A stretch of 64,000 nucleotides of DNA from positions 1,075,001 through 1,139,000 of the forward strand of contig WPIO01000028.1 in assembly GCA_009760855.2 (NCBI GenBank), given 5' to 3'. Shown in pieces: positions 61,112-64,000 of the stretch; the stretch's first letter is position 1; every line of letters begins with the position of its first letter. The DNA is from Cristatella mucedo. Taxonomy: Eukaryota; Bryozoa; Phylactolaemata; Cristatellidae. The position numbers were made by a program, and so were the translations under genes. Under the pieces are notes generated by a model that had not been told where the DNA came from, made no database searches, and was given only the letters and a program-made list of their open reading frames with translations.

Positions 61112-64000
61112 TGCCAGAAAGACCACGTGGGTGTTATGCAGAAGAGTTTTGTACAGCGCACTCACACCCAAAGCAGCTTTCAGTACGCATTCGGGAGCCA
61201 ACCAACTTCATCTCAAGCAGCAAAGAGAAAGTGGGAAGCATAGCAGAGTCGGGAGAGGAGTTGAGGTAGTGAGTGGCGTGAAATTAGCAGCTCAGGACCG
61301 CTGAAAAGGATGAACTATAGTCGACATCAGGAGAGTAGTTTTCGTTGCGTATAAATCGTGGAAGCGAGCTCCACAGCCTAGGACCTGCAGAGCTAAAGCT
61401 TCTGTTGCCAACGATCTTTAAGCGCAGAAATGGAATAGCCAATTTGTTCATGCAAGACTTGAGGGCGCGACGAGGCTGAAATTGGTGCAGCAGTTCAGCT
61501 AGGTATGGAGGAGCCAAGCCGTGGCGGGCCTTGTGGATGAGTGGAAGAACTTTGTTATGTATCCGTTGATCAACCGACAGCTATCCATGATAGCCCCGCC
61601 AAAAGGGAATTACAATAATCAAGCCGAGACAGAACTAAGGAGCTGGTTAAATTTTTTGTAAGCCATCGTGGAAGACAGCTCCTTATCTTAGATAGGGATC
61701 GACGTGATGGCTAGCTATAAAGGCAGTCTTCTGAAGGAAGCTTTTAAAATTTAGGTAGATGTCGAAAATGATACCTAAATTTCGAGCTCGTACTGATGGT
61801 CGCATAACAGCATTACATATTACAAGAGCACGGCCTTCTAGTTCAGCCACATGCTTAGGGTGTCCTATGAGCGTAAGTTCAGTTTTACCGTAATTTAGTT
61901 TCAAGAAATTTTCCGACATCTAGGATCGAATATCGACAAGGCTAGCACTCAGTTTATCAGTTACTGCAGCAGATTCCGACGGTTTGAATGACAAATACGG
62001 CTGAGCCTTAATCACTTCTCCCAGAGGTTGAGTAAAATGGAGAACAGTAAGGGACCGAGGACGGACCCTTGAGGGACTCCACAGGTGATCAGTCTCGTGT
62101 TGGAAACCTGACCCCCACACGACACGGATTGAACACGATCAGATAAGTACGATTTAAACCGCGCCAGTGTCTCGTCTGCCAGACCGATCGTTTTTCTCAA
62201 TCGCTCAAGTAGGACAATCGTGGTCAATAGTGTCGAAGGCAGTTGATAGATCTAGCAGAGCTAGGGCATTGAAATCCCCCTCATTGTTGCCGCATAGAAT
62301 GTCATTATTAACACGGAGGAGAGCAGTTTGAGCGGAGTGCTGCCTCTTGAACCCCGACTGAAATGTTTCAGACATTTCATTCTTTTCGATATGTGCTACC
62401 AGCTGCTTAGCAGCCATTCTTTCAAGAATCTTTGACAAAAATGGATGAAGGGAAACTGGGCGATAGTTTGCAAGGACCTCTGTATCTAACCCAGGCTTTT
62501 TAAGTATCGGTCTAACGATTGCCGATTTGAGGGACTTGGGTACTACCCCTTTTTCCAAAGAAGCACTAAAAATCTCGGTTATGACAGGGCTAAGTTGGTC
62601 TGGCAGTGACGACCACAGAGACGATGGAATAGGGTCTTCAGGAGATGAGCTCTTTTATTAGACATTATTATGGTAGCCATATCACACGCAGAAACTTCGG
62701 AAAATCTTTAAAGGAAGGTCACAGGTGGTGACTCCACTATTGTTTTACTCGGATGGGGGCTTTATGGAGGCACGAACGTGCATAATTTTTACAGTAAAGA
62801 AGGCAGAAAAATTTTCGGCTGAGCCGTTAATATCTGGGGAGTCAGATCTCTCAGCATTGGCCAGTAAATGTTTTACCATCTAATAAATCTGTTGTGGGTC
62901 TGACTGGCAGGACTTCAGTTTTCGGGGTGAAAAAAGAAACCCTGGCCTTTTTTAGCTTCCCGGGGGGAAAACTCGAAGGAAGTCTTTGAAATTGATTAGA
63001 TCTGCATCAGACCCCGATTTATTAAAACGACATTCAAGCCTTCGCTAAACACGGCGTATCTTTTGAAGTGTTTTTTGTAAATTGAAAGGAATCTCCACGA
63101 CTCTGCAAATGGATAGAAAGAACGAAAGTGTGCTAGTCTAGAGCCCTTTAAGTGTCATGTTCACTGCGTCAGTGAGGGTATTGAGGCTGTCGGTCGAGTA
63201 CGGGTGCAGATCAAGAAGACCTGCATCACAAATAGATTCCGAAAATTTGTCTATATCAATGCTTTTTAAGTAACGTCGCTGGACAAGTTCGACATTACCC
63301 TCTAGGTACAAGGGAGCAGGAACAGTCAACGAGATCGAACAATGATCCGAGAGGGTCATCGGGCACAACGCAAGGTTAGTGAGGCAGACATCCTTAGTGA
63401 TCACGAGATCTAGGATATAGCCATCGATGTGAGTGGTGTGATTAACGTGTTGGACCAAACTAAAATTCTCCAGACAGTCAAGAAATGAGCGAACCTGGCT
63501 GTTTATAGGGTTGTCAATGTGAATATTGAAGTCTCCAGCAATCAGTAGCGGCATTACACAAACATTGTTAGCGAGGAGCTCCAAAAACTCCTCTATAAAC
63601 AATTCTAGACAGCCAGCAGGAGGTTGGTATATCACAACAGTGAGAGGCAATGTCTTCGATGAGGACCTGATAGCAACTGATTCAAACGATGGCCCATGCG
63701 AAAAACTGCATATCTTATAGCCAAACGATTAACGAACAATAATTGCAACCCCACCTTGATCTCATTTTCCATAGCCACACAAAATTTAGTTTAGCTGGCA
63801 AGCTTTTCATATGTTCATTTGATTAAGCTTTAAGTCGATCAAGTTATCCCCCCTTTTATCCCACTGTGCCCACCTTGCTTTGAATGGGCGATTTCTACAG
63901 TTTCTCCAGTTGATATCATGGATACATAAGCCAAGCATTATGGCTGTCAAGAAAGATCTCGCGTTAAGGACTAGATCAATCGTGCAGCGAAGGAGTGACC
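61112..64000 (-). mobile_element. LINE-B, longest copy, endonuclease plus RT, runs off the window
   Basis: Minus strand from the window edge: APE-type endonuclease (VVIYQPPAGC, LLIAGDFNIHIDNP, LSDHCSI), a degraded linker, RT ([55 protein letters not shown]), then LSENFLKLNYGKTELTLIGH and the C-terminus to SFSAVLSC. The YADD box is missing (see findings) and several frameshifts are present. The 3' tail stops at the (ATT)n of the adjoining LINE-A. Confidence 0.85.

Overview
The window is nuclear DNA of an animal. It carries a spliced gene for PALS1/MPP5 (Stardust type), a scaffold of the Crumbs polarity complex known only from animals. Introns are GT-AG, microsatellites are abundant, and much of the rest is non-LTR retrotransposon debris. 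An invertebrate is likely; the sequence does not let me name the phylum.

Left part (1-25 kb, + strand gene). After a retrotransposon-rich start (1-2.9 kb), PALS1 occupies about 8.1-24.35 kb. I reconstructed 11 coding exons whose reading phases all agree: a low-complexity N-terminus, L27N, L27C, PDZ, SH3 and a guanylate-kinase-like domain with a degenerate P-loop, about 734 residues from the chosen ATG. Introns hold a 1.4-kb purine-rich decamer satellite, several CA/GT/TA arrays, LINE fragments and a near-perfect 0.74-kb palindrome.

Middle (25-40 kb) and right part (43-64 kb). These are mostly AT-rich and filled with decayed, often nested, transposable elements. LINE-A is an L2/CR1-group element whose tail ends in (ATT)n. 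LINE-B is a second L2-like element with a different tail. SINE-1 has a tRNA-like head and a body closely resembling the LINE-A tail; SINE-2 is a second tRNA-like family. There are also two hAT transposase remnants. A few LINE copies look young: the LINE-A copies near 45 and 60 kb are nearly identical.

GC-rich island (41.0-42.9 kb, + strand). Two intronless genes lie head to tail 208 bp apart. One is an XRCC2-like RAD51 paralogue whose Walker A motif is degenerate. The other encodes a protein with two divergent dsRBD-like domains. A 14-bp GC hairpin sits between them, and the spacing would allow one shared transcript.

Other possible coding pieces are weak: a minus-strand Cys-rich terminal exon near 56 kb, and open frames at 12.4 kb and 35.9 kb. 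I see no rRNA, functional tRNA, CRISPR or organellar sequence.
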